Below are positions 23,387 to 31,859 of a stretch of DNA of 64,000 nt, one piece after another (within the stretch, counting starts at the first letter, position 1; every line of letters begins with the position of its first letter). The notes under the pieces are model-generated. The model was given only the letters and a program-made list of their open reading frames with translations, was not told where the DNA came from and ran no database searches. The position numbers and the translations under genes are program-made. The DNA is from Methanofollis ethanolicus (GTDB taxonomy: Archaea > Halobacteriota > Methanomicrobia > Methanomicrobiales > Methanofollaceae), in NCBI RefSeq assembly GCF_001571385.1, contig NZ_BCNW01000001.1, positions 186,001 to 250,000 on the forward strand, written 5' to 3'.

Positions 23387-25051
23387 ATGCGGACGGCCAT
23401 CGTCATCTTCCTCCTCGCTCTTCTCGCCGGGACGGCGGGGGCGGTCCAGATCGTGGCGTTCTGCCCCGACCCCTACCTGTCCGGCGAGCCCGACGAGTAC
23501 GTCGTCCTCGACGGGGCCGGGAGCCTGGACGGCATCGAGATCACCGACGGCGAGGGGAGTGTCCGTTTCCCTGAAGGGAGTGCGATGGATGGCCGTATCG
23601 TCGTCGCACGGGAGGCGGCCGGGTATGTCAGGGCCCATGGCCGTCTCCCCGACTACGAGGTCGTCGACACCGATGCGGCGGTCCCCGACATGCACAGGAG
23701 AGGGGACTTCAGGCTCGCGAACCAGAAGGACAGTCTCACCCTCCTTGTCGGCGGGGCGGCGGTCCAGGAAGTCGCGTGGCCGGGCGACGTGGTGCCGCGG
23801 CAGGGGCAGGTCCATACTCTTGTGGACGGCAGATGGGACCCCCGGCCCTTCTTCATCGGCCAGTCGGACTTCGCCCCGCAGACTTTCGAGAATGTCACGG
23901 TGACTCTCTTCGTCTCTCCCGACTGCTCGTACGAGGTGCTCTCCGACGCGGTCGCCACGGCGCGGGAGAGCATCGATGTGAATGTTTACGAGTTCACCCA
24001 CCCGGGCATTGCGGAGATGCTCGCCGACGCCGCGGACCGGGGGGTCGATGTCTCTGTCCTCGTCGAGGGGGGGCCTGTCGGAGGTATCAGCCCCGAGGGG
24101 AAGGGCGTCGCCCGGATGCTCGCCGGCCATGGTGTTCCGGTGATGATGATGGAGACGGCGGGAGACGTCCATGCCCGCTACCGCTTCGACCACGCGAAGT
24201 ACATGGTGGTCGACGGGACGGATGTCCTTGTCATGTCGGAGAACTTCAAGGAGAGCGGCATCCCCGAGGTCGGAAAGAGGGGGAACCGCGGCTGGGGGGC
24301 GTGGGTGCAGGACACCGGGGTCGCGGGCTACTTCGCAGAGGTCTACCGCGTCGACAGCACGGGCGGCGACGTCGTGCCGGCCCCGCAGGGCGGGAGCGTC
24401 ACGGCAACGGGCGGCGGAAACTATGAGGTGCGGTTCTCGCCGGAGACCGTGCACGGCGCCAGGGTGACGCCGGTGATCGCGCCGGAGACGAGCGACCTCG
24501 TGCGGCAGATGATCGCGGGGGCCCGGATACGTGTCCTCATCGAGCAGGCCTATATCACGAACAGCACCGCGGGAGGGCCGAACCGGTACCTGGCCGAGGC
24601 GATCAATGCCTCGCGCCGCGGCGTCTCCGTGCAGGTGCTCCTGGACTCCGCGTGGTTCAATGTGGAAGGGGAGACGGACAACGACGAGATGGCGGCCTGG
24701 ATCAACGAGTTTGCCCGGAGTGAGGGCCTCCCGATCGAGGCGCGCTGCGTCGACCTTGCGGCGGCGAACCTGGAGAAGGTCCACACAAAGGGGGTGGTCG
24801 TGGACGACAGGAGCGTGCTCGTCTCCTCAATCAACTGGAATGACAACTCCCCGGACTTCAACCGCGAGGCCGGCGTGATCGTCGAGCACCCCGACGCGGC
24901 GGCGTACTTCGCCCGCGTCTTCGCGGCCGACTGGGATGCTGGGACGAGGGTCGACGGAGACGCAGGGTTCGACTACCGGATCGTCGCTGCCGTCGGCGTC
25001 GTGATCCTCTTCGCCGCCCTGTATGTCGTACGGAGGGTGTGGGAGCGATGA
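23387..25051 (+). CDS. Membrane-anchored phospholipase D-like protein with lamin-tail domain
   Basis: This is a 554-residue surface protein. It has a signal peptide (1-19), a lamin-tail-like domain (about 22-115, FCPDPYLSGEPDEYVVLDG in part), and two phospholipase D modules with complete HKD motifs (HxKx4D at H269 with SEN, and at H466 with SSIN). A C-terminal helix near 525-548 is followed by basic residues. Such proteins act outside the cell as nucleases or phosphodiesterases; DNA is a likely substrate given the lamin-tail domain, which is my inference. The ATG at 23387 follows GGGGAGG, and a TATA tract ATTATAAAAA (about 23354-23363) lies between the divergent starts. Confidence 0.85.
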   Translation: MRTAIVIFLLALLAGTAGAVQIVAFCPDPYLSGEPDEYVVLDGAGSLDGIEITDGEGSVRFPEGSAMDGRIVVAREAAGYVRAHGRLPDYEVVDTDAAVPDMHRRGDFRLANQKDSLTLLVGGAAVQEVAWPGDVVPRQGQVHTLVDGRWDPRPFFIGQSDFAPQTFENVTVTLFVSPDCSYEVLSDAVATARESIDVNVYEFTHPGIAEMLADAADRGVDVSVLVEGGPVGGISPEGKGVARMLAGHGVPVMMMETAGDVHARYRFDHAKYMVVDGTDVLVMSENFKESGIPEVGKRGNRGWGAWVQDTGVAGYFAEVYRVDSTGGDVVPAPQGGSVTATGGGNYEVRFSPETVHGARVTPVIAPETSDLVRQMIAGARIRVLIEQAYITNSTAGGPNRYLAEAINASRRGVSVQVLLDSAWFNVEGETDNDEMAAWINEFARSEGLPIEARCVDLAAANLEKVHTKGVVVDDRSVLVSSINWNDNSPDFNREAGVIVEHPDAAAYFARVFAADWDAGTRVDGDAGFDYRIVAAVGVVILFAALYVVRRVWER

Positions 25052-25139
25052 GGGGCGGGGGGCGTGCGGGGTTTTCCCGAGACCAGAGGGAGGAAGGGTC
25101 GAGTGCGGAGTTCGCTGCCATTTTTTCGGGAAAGGCAGG

Positions 25140-25392
25140 GAATAAGAGTCTTTTCCGGGGGGCATGCCCCCGGTCCCCGTGTCAAGATAGGCAGGGATAC
25201 GGCAATTTCTCTCCCCATGATTTCCTGTTCTCTCTTACCCGGCCTTATCCGAATTGGCGAGACGACCGGAGGGAGTCGAGAAAGCCTTCGGCTTTCGGTA
25301 ACGAACTGCGAGTTCAGACAGAAGAGTACGGCTTCCGCTCGAACGGAGAGCGAGCGATTCGCCGGGGCGAAAAAGAGAGACTCGTGCTGTGC
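25140..25392 (+). repeat. Degenerate repeat (D) with palindromic modules
   Basis: This gene-free stretch starts with a CCGGGGGGCATGCCCCCGG hairpin like the core of the MITE family and then carries two or three diverged copies of the ~40-nt palindromic module (about 25259-25297, 25300-25338 and 25340-25380). It runs into the 3' end of the winged-helix gene on the opposite strand. No terminal inverted repeats were found. Confidence 0.5.
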
Positions 25393-25626
25393 TCAGACGG
25401 CTTCCGCGGCCTGCTGGGGTTTGTACTGGTAGATGATCTGGCGGGCGTCCTTGAAGTTGAACTTCTCGATGATGAGGTTGTTGTCCTTCAGTCGCTTCAG
25501 AGCATACCTGACAGTCCTCGGGGCAAGGCTGGAGGAGCGGACGAGGTCCTTGTGCGTCATCGAACCGCCGTCCTCCAGGATGATCAGGACCTTCCTGGAG
25601 GAAGGCGGGAGGGTGGTCGGGTGCAT
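25393..25626 (-). CDS. Winged-helix transcription regulator (MarR/ArsR-like)
   Basis: This is a 77-residue DNA-binding protein with a helix-turn-helix (SMTHKDLVRSSSLAPRTVRYALKRL, positions about 22-47) and a wing (NNLIIEKFNFKDARQIIYQY in part). The ATG at 25626 has no ribosome-binding site and a TATA tract lies upstream at about 25665-25677, so the message may have a short leader. An inverted repeat (25635-25649) directly abuts the start and is a likely self-regulation site. It is divergent from the OB-fold protein gene, which may be its target. Confidence 0.78.
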   Translation of the reverse strand: MHPTTLPPSSRKVLIILEDGGSMTHKDLVRSSSLAPRTVRYALKRLKDNNLIIEKFNFKDARQIIYQYKPQQAAEAV

Positions 25627-25634
25627 GATCAATA

Positions 25635-25649
25635 GTTAACACCGTTAAC
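25635..25649. promoter_or_regulatory. Candidate operator, GTTAAC-ACC-GTTAAC
   Basis: Two copies of the self-complementary hexamer GTTAAC are separated by three bases, forming a 15-bp palindromic site between the divergent winged-helix and OB-fold genes. It overlaps the region just upstream of the regulator start and lies next to a TATA tract at about 25665-25677. Confidence 0.55.
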
Positions 25650-25696
25650 ATATGAACGTATCGGCCCATATATAAAAAGCATGAGAATATTACATC

Positions 25697-26056
25697 ATGC
25701 TTGTATCTCCGGAAATAAAGGCTTTCATTATTCTTTTCGGACTATCGGCACTCCTCCTCGGATTGCACGCCGCCCTCGCCGCGGCGGGGGGCGCGGCCTT
25801 TGCCGCGCCCTGGACACCTGACGCCGGCGATGGCAGCTTTGTCCTCCTCACCGGTACTGTCGGGGATGTGCGCGAGCTCTCCGGCGGCCATCTCATCGCA
25901 GAAGTGAACGGGACGCAGGTCTTCATCCCGGCGTCGGCGGCACAGGGGGTCGCCCTTGCGAAGGGCGACAGGGTGCAGGTCGCGGGGACGGTCCAGACCT
26001 ATCAGGGGAAAAAAGAGGTGGTGGTGAAGGCGGCCGCGGACGTCGTCCTCATCTGA
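25697..26056 (+). CDS. Membrane-anchored OB-fold protein
   Basis: This 119-residue protein has an N-terminal hydrophobic signal or anchor (about 8-35) and a C-terminal OB-fold domain (SFVLLTGTVGDVREL, VFIPASAAQGVALAKGDRV and VQVAGTVQTYQGKKEVVV in part). OB-folds of this kind occur in periplasmic or surface stress proteins and nucleic-acid binders. It is divergent from a winged-helix regulator. The last eight bases overlap the convergent transporter gene. Confidence 0.7.
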   Translation: MLVSPEIKAFIILFGLSALLLGLHAALAAAGGAAFAAPWTPDAGDGSFVLLTGTVGDVRELSGGHLIAEVNGTQVFIPASAAQGVALAKGDRVQVAGTVQTYQGKKEVVVKAAADVVLI

Positions 26057-27569
26057 CCGGCATCGTCGCCCAGTCGGGGAGGGCCGGGGTGAAGCCAAGC
26101 GCCCACATCACGACCGTGAAGAGGAAGAGCGTCCAGAGGGTGACCCCGGCGAAATTGAGCACCCAGCCCGAGCGCATCAGGTCTTTCATGTCGATGTAGC
26201 CGGAGGCGTAGGCGACGGCATTGGGCGGGGTCGCCACCGGGAGCATGAAGGCCATGGAGGTGCAGACAGCCGCGGTGAGCATGAGCATGTACGGGTGGAT
26301 GTTCATGGAGACGGCGGTGACGGCCATGATCGGCATCATCAGAGAGGCGACGGCCGTGTTCGAGGTCACCTCGGTGAGGAGGGAGATGCCGATGGCCACC
26401 AGGAGGACGAGGAGGACGATGGGGAGAGCGCCGAAGATCGCGATCTGGTCGACGATGACCTTTGCAAGGCCGCTCTTGATGAAGGCGGTCGAGAGACAGA
26501 GGCCGCCGCCGAAGAGGAGGAGGATGCCCCACGGGATCTTCACCGCCCATTCCCAGTCCATCGTGAAGATCCCCTTCTTCCTGTCCACCGGGAGGAGGAA
26601 GAGGAGGAGGGCGCCGGCGATGGCGACCGTCGAGTCGTCGATGGCCGGGAAGATGATGTCGAGGCCGGGGATCACGAAGCCGCCGATGTCCTTGGTCTTC
26701 TCGAAGATCCAGGCAAGGGCGACAAGTACGAAGACGGCCAGCGTCCACTTCTCCCCCTTCGTCATCGGCCCGATACCCTCGATCTGGTGGTCGATGATCT
26801 CCCTCGCATGGGCGATCTTCGAGGGCAGGTGGCGGTACGATCCGTAACTGAGCCAGAGCCAGGTGATGGGGATGAAGATGGCGACCAGGGGCACGCCGAA
26901 CTTCATCCAGGAGAAGAAGTCGATGGTAGGGGCCGCAGGGAAGAGGGTCTTCATCTGGGCGACGAAGATGCCGTTCGCCGGCGTGCCGATGAGGGTGCCG
27001 ATACCGCCGATGCTGGCGGCATAGGCGATGGAGATGACGAGGGCCTCGCAGAAGTCGTGCTGCTCCTCGGTCATGTTCTTCAGGGTGGCACTGGCATTGG
27101 GGATGATGGTGGCGATGATCGCGATCGCGATCGGGATCATCATCATCGCGGTGGCGGTGTTGGAGATCCACATCGAGAGGAAGGCCGTGGCGATCATGAA
27201 CCCCAGGATGAGCCGTCGCGGGCTTGTCCCGACGACGTTGATGATGTTTAAGGCGATACGCCGGTGGAGGCCCCAGCGCTGCATGGACATGGCGATGATG
27301 AACCCGCCGAGAAAGAGGAAGATGACCTTGTCGGCGTACGGGGCCGTCGCCTCTTTGGCGCTGAGGACGCCGAGAAGGGGAAAGAGCACCACGGGCAGAA
27401 GTGCCGTCGCCTCCAGGGGGATCGCTTCCGTGATCCACCAGATGATCATCAGGAGGGTGACAGCGGCGACATATCTGGCCGCTGTCGGGATCAGCGTGTC
27501 GTCGATGGGAGCGAACACAAGGGTCAGAAATACAAGGACCCCGAGGACCCTCCCGATACTACTTTTCAT
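26049..27569 (-). CDS. Na+/dicarboxylate (DASS/SLC13) family transporter
   Basis: This is a 506-residue polytopic membrane protein of the divalent-anion:sodium symporter family. Typical family segments are IWWITEAIPLEATALLP, FLFLGGFIIAMSMQRWGLHRR, the SNTATA motif in MWISNTATAMMMIPIA, GTPANGIF, and the second-half TEVTSNTAVASLMMPIM. It likely imports dicarboxylates or another divalent anion such as sulfate. The ATG at 27569 is preferred over an upstream TTG. Confidence 0.88.
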   Translation of the reverse strand: MKSSIGRVLGVLVFLTLVFAPIDDTLIPTAARYVAAVTLLMIIWWITEAIPLEATALLPVVLFPLLGVLSAKEATAPYADKVIFLFLGGFIIAMSMQRWGLHRRIALNIINVVGTSPRRLILGFMIATAFLSMWISNTATAMMMIPIAIAIIATIIPNASATLKNMTEEQHDFCEALVISIAYAASIGGIGTLIGTPANGIFVAQMKTLFPAAPTIDFFSWMKFGVPLVAIFIPITWLWLSYGSYRHLPSKIAHAREIIDHQIEGIGPMTKGEKWTLAVFVLVALAWIFEKTKDIGGFVIPGLDIIFPAIDDSTVAIAGALLLFLLPVDRKKGIFTMDWEWAVKIPWGILLLFGGGLCLSTAFIKSGLAKVIVDQIAIFGALPIVLLVLLVAIGISLLTEVTSNTAVASLMMPIMAVTAVSMNIHPYMLMLTAAVCTSMAFMLPVATPPNAVAYASGYIDMKDLMRSGWVLNFAGVTLWTLFLFTVVMWALGFTPALPDWATMPVR

Positions 27570-27870
27570 CGGACACAAAGATTGGAATTTGTGATATTTC
27601 TACTATTCCCTTCTGGTCGGGCAAATCCATGCGTTTCGAGGAATCGGGATGATTTTAACGACATTCGCCCCATTTGGAAAAAGAAAACCGTGACGGTGAG
27701 GAGAGAGGAGACAGGCCGATCATTACCCGCGGGAATGCGGGAATTCACGGGCCAGAGCCGATGAAACGGAGGGAAAAGAGATCTGAGGCCTGAAAATAAA
27801 GTGCATTATTTGCATATGTTTATATGAAATGTCGCCGAATTTCAACGAAATCAGGCAGAGGAGAGACGAT
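27570..27870. other. Intergenic region upstream of the second sensor pair
   Basis: No gene is seen in these 300 bases. A TATA tract (TTTATAT, about 27819-27825) lies 46 bases before the chosen ATG of the sensor, leaving room for the GAGGAGAG ribosome-binding site. A short CCCGCGGGAATGCGGG hairpin occurs near 27728-27743. Confidence 0.4.
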
Positions 27871-28482
27871 ATGATGACGGCGACACCCGACTCGGGAAGG
27901 AGATATATCAGAGCGGCGATGGTCGCGGCCCTCGTGCTTCTCTCCCTGGCCCTCGAAGCGGTGGTCCACCTGGGCATGAGTGTCTCGATCGCCTATACCC
28001 ACATCTTCTACCTGCCTATCGCCCTTGCCGGGATATGGTTCCACCGGAAGGCGGTGGCGGTGGCGGCCCTGCTCGGCGTCACCCATATTGCCGTCGAGGC
28101 CCTCTCTGTCGGTGCGGTGGACCCGGCGGCGGTGGTGCGGGCGGTGATGTTCGTCGCGGTGGCGTACGTGATCGGGTCCCTCTCCGCGTCCCGCGACCGG
28201 GCCCTTGAGGAGAAAGAGAGGAAGCACAGGACAATGGTCGCCTTCATCTCCGAGGTCGCCCTCAGGATCAGGACGCCGATCCTGCTGGTCCAGGAGAATC
28301 TGCGGGATGCCTGCATGGCGGCGGAAACGGGAGAGATGGAGAAGGAGGACGTCCTCGATCTCCTCAAGGTCCAGATCAGCCACGCGGAAAGCGTCCTTGC
28401 CACGCTCAGGGAACTGAACCAGGGCGTGATCGAGGAGGAGCAGGATATCCCCAGACCGTACAAAGATTTCCTGACGCGGTGA
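27871..28482 (+). CDS. Membrane sensor with kinase-like C-terminal helices but no ATPase domain
   Basis: This is a 203-residue protein. It has three or four membrane helices (about 13-35, 42-60, 62-85 and 90-108) followed by a cytoplasmic helical hairpin (SEVALRIRTPILLVQENLRD in part, then VLDLLKVQISHAESVLATLRELN). The hairpin matches the end of the PAS-GAF sensor at 11923 and, like it, lacks a phospho-accepting His motif and a HATPase domain. The ATG at 27871 is taken because GAGGAGAG precedes it, although an ATG at 27829 is in frame. Its partner gene follows after six bases. Confidence 0.75.
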   Translation: MMTATPDSGRRYIRAAMVAALVLLSLALEAVVHLGMSVSIAYTHIFYLPIALAGIWFHRKAVAVAALLGVTHIAVEALSVGAVDPAAVVRAVMFVAVAYVIGSLSASRDRALEEKERKHRTMVAFISEVALRIRTPILLVQENLRDACMAAETGEMEKEDVLDLLKVQISHAESVLATLRELNQGVIEEEQDIPRPYKDFLTR

Positions 28483-28488
28483 AGCCCT

Positions 28489-29043
28489 ATGAGATTTGTC
28501 CTTGAAAAGAGTGAAGACCGGAAACTCTACCTTGTCCTCTCGCCGGCGACGGCGATGAAGCAGACCAACCTCGGGATCGTCAGGGAGATCACGGAGCAGG
28601 GCGCGACCGCGGTCATCATCACCACCAACCAGCCCTATCCGGTCCTCAGGAAACTCTATGTCCAGGAGGGGATCGACCTGGCACGCGTCCGCGTTGTTGA
28701 TGCGATCACGAAGTACGCGGTCGGGAAGGCGCCCGAGGATGTGGAGAACGCCGTCTTCGTGAACAGTCCCGAAGACCTCACAGATATGGGGATCGCTGTC
28801 ACCCAGACCCTCAAGGCGGTCGATGGAAAGGAGGTCTTCGTCCTCTTCGACTCGGTCTCGACGATGCTCATCTATCTCTCCTCCGCGAACATCTCGCGGT
28901 TCATCCATTTCGTGACGAGCAGGCTGAAGATCTCCGGGATTGCCGGGGTGTTCCTTGCGGTGGAGAAGGGGCTCGACCCCCTGCTCCTCTCCCGGCTCAC
29001 CACCTTCGTCGACGAGGTGGTGGACATGGAGGAGGAGGGATGA
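28489..29043 (+). CDS. RecA/KaiC-like signalling protein without P-loop (DUF835/DcmR-like), second copy
   Basis: This is a 184-residue paralogue of 13084-13656, close to half identical by eye. Shared blocks include LVLSPA...NLxIVRE, TNQP, GIDxxxVRxxDxITKYA, EDLT...IAxT, a Walker-B-like VLFDSVSTMLIY and ISRFIHFVTSRLKISGI. The P-loop is replaced by SPATAMKQTN. It follows its sensor after six bases. It is probably the response partner of the membrane sensor, acting by binding rather than ATP hydrolysis, which is my inference. Confidence 0.7.
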   Translation: MRFVLEKSEDRKLYLVLSPATAMKQTNLGIVREITEQGATAVIITTNQPYPVLRKLYVQEGIDLARVRVVDAITKYAVGKAPEDVENAVFVNSPEDLTDMGIAVTQTLKAVDGKEVFVLFDSVSTMLIYLSSANISRFIHFVTSRLKISGIAGVFLAVEKGLDPLLLSRLTTFVDEVVDMEEEG

Positions 29044-29078
29044 TTATTTACATCTAAATAATTCAGATCACAATAACC

Positions 29079-30188
29079 ATGGATGAGAACCCCTTTGTCT
29101 TCGGCCAGCCGGTGCGGGGTCCGGCCTTCATCGACAGGACCGCAGAGCTGGAACGGGTCAGGAACTACCTGAAGAACGGGCGGAGCCTTATCATCTACTC
29201 GCCCCGCAAATACGGGAAGACGTCCCTCGTCCTCAGGGCCATCGACGGCTTCGGGGGGAGTGTCCTCCCGATCTTTCTCGACTGTTATGCCTTCACCAGC
29301 GAGCACGACCTCGCCCGCGCCCTCTCGGCGAAGGTGCTCGCGCATTACCCGGAGAGGGAGATCCTGGCGGCGATAAAGCGGCTCTTCGCCGGGATCACGC
29401 CAAAGATTACGGTGAAGACGGCGCCGGAGGTCGAGGTCGGCGTCGAGTACGAGCCCGAGGAGGATCTCTCCGGCGCCTACGACCTGCCGGAGAGGCTTGC
29501 CGTCGACCGCGGCCGCCGGGTGGTCGTGGTCTTCGACGAGTTCCAGGAACTCGCGGGTTTCGAGAACCTCCTGAAGACCCTCAGGTCGGTCTTCCAGCAC
29601 CACCAGCACGTTGCCTATGTCTTCATCGGCTCGAAGAGGCACATGATGGAGTGGATCTTCCGGTCGCAGGAGAGCCCATTCTACAACTTCGGCGCTCACA
29701 TGACCCTCCACGAGATCCCGGCCGGGGCGTTCGCGGCGTATATCGGGGAGGCCTTTGCCGGCGCTGGCATCGCCCTCCTCGACGGAACGGTGGAGGCGCT
29801 CCTGGCGGCGACAGGGTGCCATCCCCATTATACCCAGCGCCTCGCCTTCGAGGTGTGGTACAGGGGGCGCATCCGCGGCTCGGCGGGACCGGCGGATGTG
29901 GAGGCGGCGATCCGCGAGGTGATCGCGGACCTGGAAGGGTCATACCTTGCGATCTGGGACGCTCTCACCGCGAACCAGCGCAGGGTCCTCCTCGCGGTGG
30001 CGCAGGGCGAGGACGACCTCTTCTCCGGCGAGTTCGCCCGCACCCGGGGCTTTGCAAGCCCGGCGAGCGTCCAGTCGGCCCTCCGCAGGATTCTCGAAAG
30101 AGGGATCGCGGAGGAGGAGGGCGGGGGTTACAGGGTCGCCGACCCTTTCCTGGCCCGCTGGATGGAGGGGCGGTTTCTCAGGGGATGA
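29079..30188 (+). CDS. Archaeal STAND/AAA-type ATPase (DUF234-like)
   Basis: This is a 369-residue ATPase of the archaeal family seen in COG1672. Walker A SPRKYGKTS is at about 41-49, Walker B VVVVFDEFQEL at about 144-154, sensor-like VFIGSKRHMMEW, and a C-terminal winged helix (about 290-365, FARTRGFASPASVQSALRRI in part). Such proteins are common and variable in archaea and may act as NTP-driven switches. A TATA-like TTATTTACA lies about 30 bases before the ATG, implying a leaderless start. Partner unknown. Confidence 0.85.
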   Translation: MDENPFVFGQPVRGPAFIDRTAELERVRNYLKNGRSLIIYSPRKYGKTSLVLRAIDGFGGSVLPIFLDCYAFTSEHDLARALSAKVLAHYPEREILAAIKRLFAGITPKITVKTAPEVEVGVEYEPEEDLSGAYDLPERLAVDRGRRVVVVFDEFQELAGFENLLKTLRSVFQHHQHVAYVFIGSKRHMMEWIFRSQESPFYNFGAHMTLHEIPAGAFAAYIGEAFAGAGIALLDGTVEALLAATGCHPHYTQRLAFEVWYRGRIRGSAGPADVEAAIREVIADLEGSYLAIWDALTANQRRVLLAVAQGEDDLFSGEFARTRGFASPASVQSALRRILERGIAEEEGGGYRVADPFLARWMEGRFLRG

Positions 30189-30221
30189 CGTTCTTTTTTC
30201 CCGGCCGCCTATCTTTTCTCC

Positions 30222-30599
30222 ATGCTGATCAGGGACATCAGGACCACGCCTGTCTTCACGGCCGGCGACAAAACCCATCTCCGCGAACTCCTGCACCCGA
30301 AGGACGAACCGGCCTGCACAAACCGCTGTTCTATCGCCCATGCCTTCCTCGGTCCGGGTGAGGCATCGCTTCCCCACCGCCTGAAGACCTCGTCGGAGAC
30401 GTATTATATCCTCGCGGGCAGGGGCGAGATGCACATCGGCGATGAAAAGGCGGAGGTCTGCGAGGGGCAGGCCGTCTACATCCCGCCGGGCGCGGTTCAG
30501 TGGATCGAGAACACCGGGCCGGGCGATCTTGTCATCCTCGCGGTCGTCGACCCTGCATGGCGGGAGGAGGACGAGGAGGTGTTCCCCTCCTCCCCATAA
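30222..30599 (+). CDS. Single-domain cupin
   Basis: This is a 125-residue cupin beta-barrel. The first motif (PHRLKTSSETYYILAGRGEM, about 46-66) has one His and a Glu, and the second (VYIPPGAVQWIENTG, about 86-100) has Gln where the usual His would be, so the metal site is modified. It may be a metal-dependent isomerase or a small-molecule binder. It follows the ATPase by 33 bases. Confidence 0.82.
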   Translation: MLIRDIRTTPVFTAGDKTHLRELLHPKDEPACTNRCSIAHAFLGPGEASLPHRLKTSSETYYILAGRGEMHIGDEKAEVCEGQAVYIPPGAVQWIENTGPGDLVILAVVDPAWREEDEEVFPSSP

Positions 30600-30673
30600 C
30601 AACCCATATATCCCCTCCCGCCCATGGCGTGGTGCCGTTCCCGGCGCCGCCGGGTGCGGCTGGGGGAGAGACG

Positions 30674-31567
30674 ATGCAGAATGTTGCCATATTCTGGGAC
30701 CCCCAGGGGATCGAGCTCGATACCCTGGGCAAAAAGAAATACCTGCGGGTAAGCGACGGGGACAGTCCGTATATCTCGATGTCGATCAGGATGCTCTCCA
30801 TCGACACGCCCGAGGTGCACTATCCTGTCAATACGCCGCCGTCGCGGCACGACGCCGATCTGGCGCAACTGGCCGACTGGATCCAGGACGGGGAGGCGGC
30901 GGTCGAACACAGCCTGGGGGAGCATCTCAGGCCGAAGCTTGCCACGGGTTCGGCCGGGACTCTCCAGGAGGACCAGGGGATGGAGGCGGCCCGTTATTTC
31001 AAGCAGCTCCTTGCAGAGAAGTTGACGCGGCCGAACGGGTCGAAGAGGGACGTGTTCCTGCGGGTTGCGGACCGGCCTTTCGACCAGTACGGGCGGTTGC
31101 TCGCGTATATGGCGCCGAACTACACCGCGAAGGAGAGGGAGACGATGACGCGGGCCGAGAGGGCGACCTTCAACCTGATGATGGTGGCGTCGGGGTGGGC
31201 GGCGATCTTCGCGATCTACCCGAGCCTGCCGCGCCATGCCGACCTGATGATGATCAGGGATGCGGCCGAGGAGGCGTACAGGGCGCAGAGGGGGGCGTGG
31301 GCCGACCCGATGGCCCTGACCGGGTACGAGTTCAGGATGTGCGTGCGCCTCTACGATATCACGGCGAAGGTTCTTGCCGGCAAGCGCCTCTCGTCGTCGG
31401 AGAGGGGGGCCTGGATCAGCAGGTACTGCGCCGACATGACGAACGGCGAGATCTTTTACCCGCAGGAGTACCACCGGGTGCCGCCGTACAACCGGGTCTT
31501 TATCTGGCCTTCGGACGTGCCGAAGGCGGTGGCCGGCATGAACCTTGTCCCGCCGCGTGAGCGGTGA
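30674..31567 (+). CDS. Thermonuclease (SNase)-like protein with large insert, no signal peptide
   Basis: This is a 297-residue protein with staphylococcal-nuclease hallmarks. RMLSIDTPEVH (39-49) carries the substrate-binding Arg, a metal Asp and the catalytic Glu, and the later block DVFLRVADRPFDQYGRLLAYM carries the second Arg. Between and after them are long helical insertions absent from the ~150-residue family core. No signal peptide is seen, so it would act inside the cell, unlike secreted SNases. The ATG at 30674 is used; the frame is open from 30500. Confidence 0.7.
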   Translation: MQNVAIFWDPQGIELDTLGKKKYLRVSDGDSPYISMSIRMLSIDTPEVHYPVNTPPSRHDADLAQLADWIQDGEAAVEHSLGEHLRPKLATGSAGTLQEDQGMEAARYFKQLLAEKLTRPNGSKRDVFLRVADRPFDQYGRLLAYMAPNYTAKERETMTRAERATFNLMMVASGWAAIFAIYPSLPRHADLMMIRDAAEEAYRAQRGAWADPMALTGYEFRMCVRLYDITAKVLAGKRLSSSERGAWISRYCADMTNGEIFYPQEYHRVPPYNRVFIWPSDVPKAVAGMNLVPPRER

Positions 31568-31583
31568 GGGCGAGTCCTTTTTT

Positions 31584-31802
31584 TCAGATCCGCCTGAGGG
31601 CCCAGAGCAGGGGCGGGATGAGGAGATAGACCGCCGTGCTCCAGGTGACGCCGGCGGAGGTGGTGGCCGTCGTCGCGGCCGGGACGGCCATGCCGACGAC
31701 GAGAAGGGTCATGGCAAACGCGAAGATCTCGTCGGTCAGCGCCTCGAAGCGTGCTTTTGAGAAACCGATGCCGTCGGAGGGGGATGTTTCGGCGGTCTGC
31801 AT
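31584..31802 (-). CDS. TMEM175/DUF1211-like fragment
   Basis: This is a 72-residue protein whose first half (ARFEALTDEIFAFAMTLLVVGMAVP, in part) matches the opening helix of TMEM175-type potassium channels (DUF1211). It then diverges and stops after a second hydrophobic segment. Full family members have about 200 residues and six helices, so this is probably a remnant or an unusual mini-form. It sits just before the ABC-2 exporter on the same strand. Confidence 0.55.
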   Translation of the reverse strand: MQTAETSPSDGIGFSKARFEALTDEIFAFAMTLLVVGMAVPAATTATTSAGVTWSTAVYLLIPPLLWALRRI

Positions 31803-31859
31803 TGCAGAGTGTTGTTGGGGTTTCCCGATAATCTCTCCGCGCTGGTGCGGCCGCGGGTG

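Noticed and set aside
22745-24784. A 679-codon minus-strand frame
   Set aside because: Only its last 196 codons (start at 23335) look like a protein family; the rest is the antisense shadow of the phospholipase D-like gene in high-G+C DNA.
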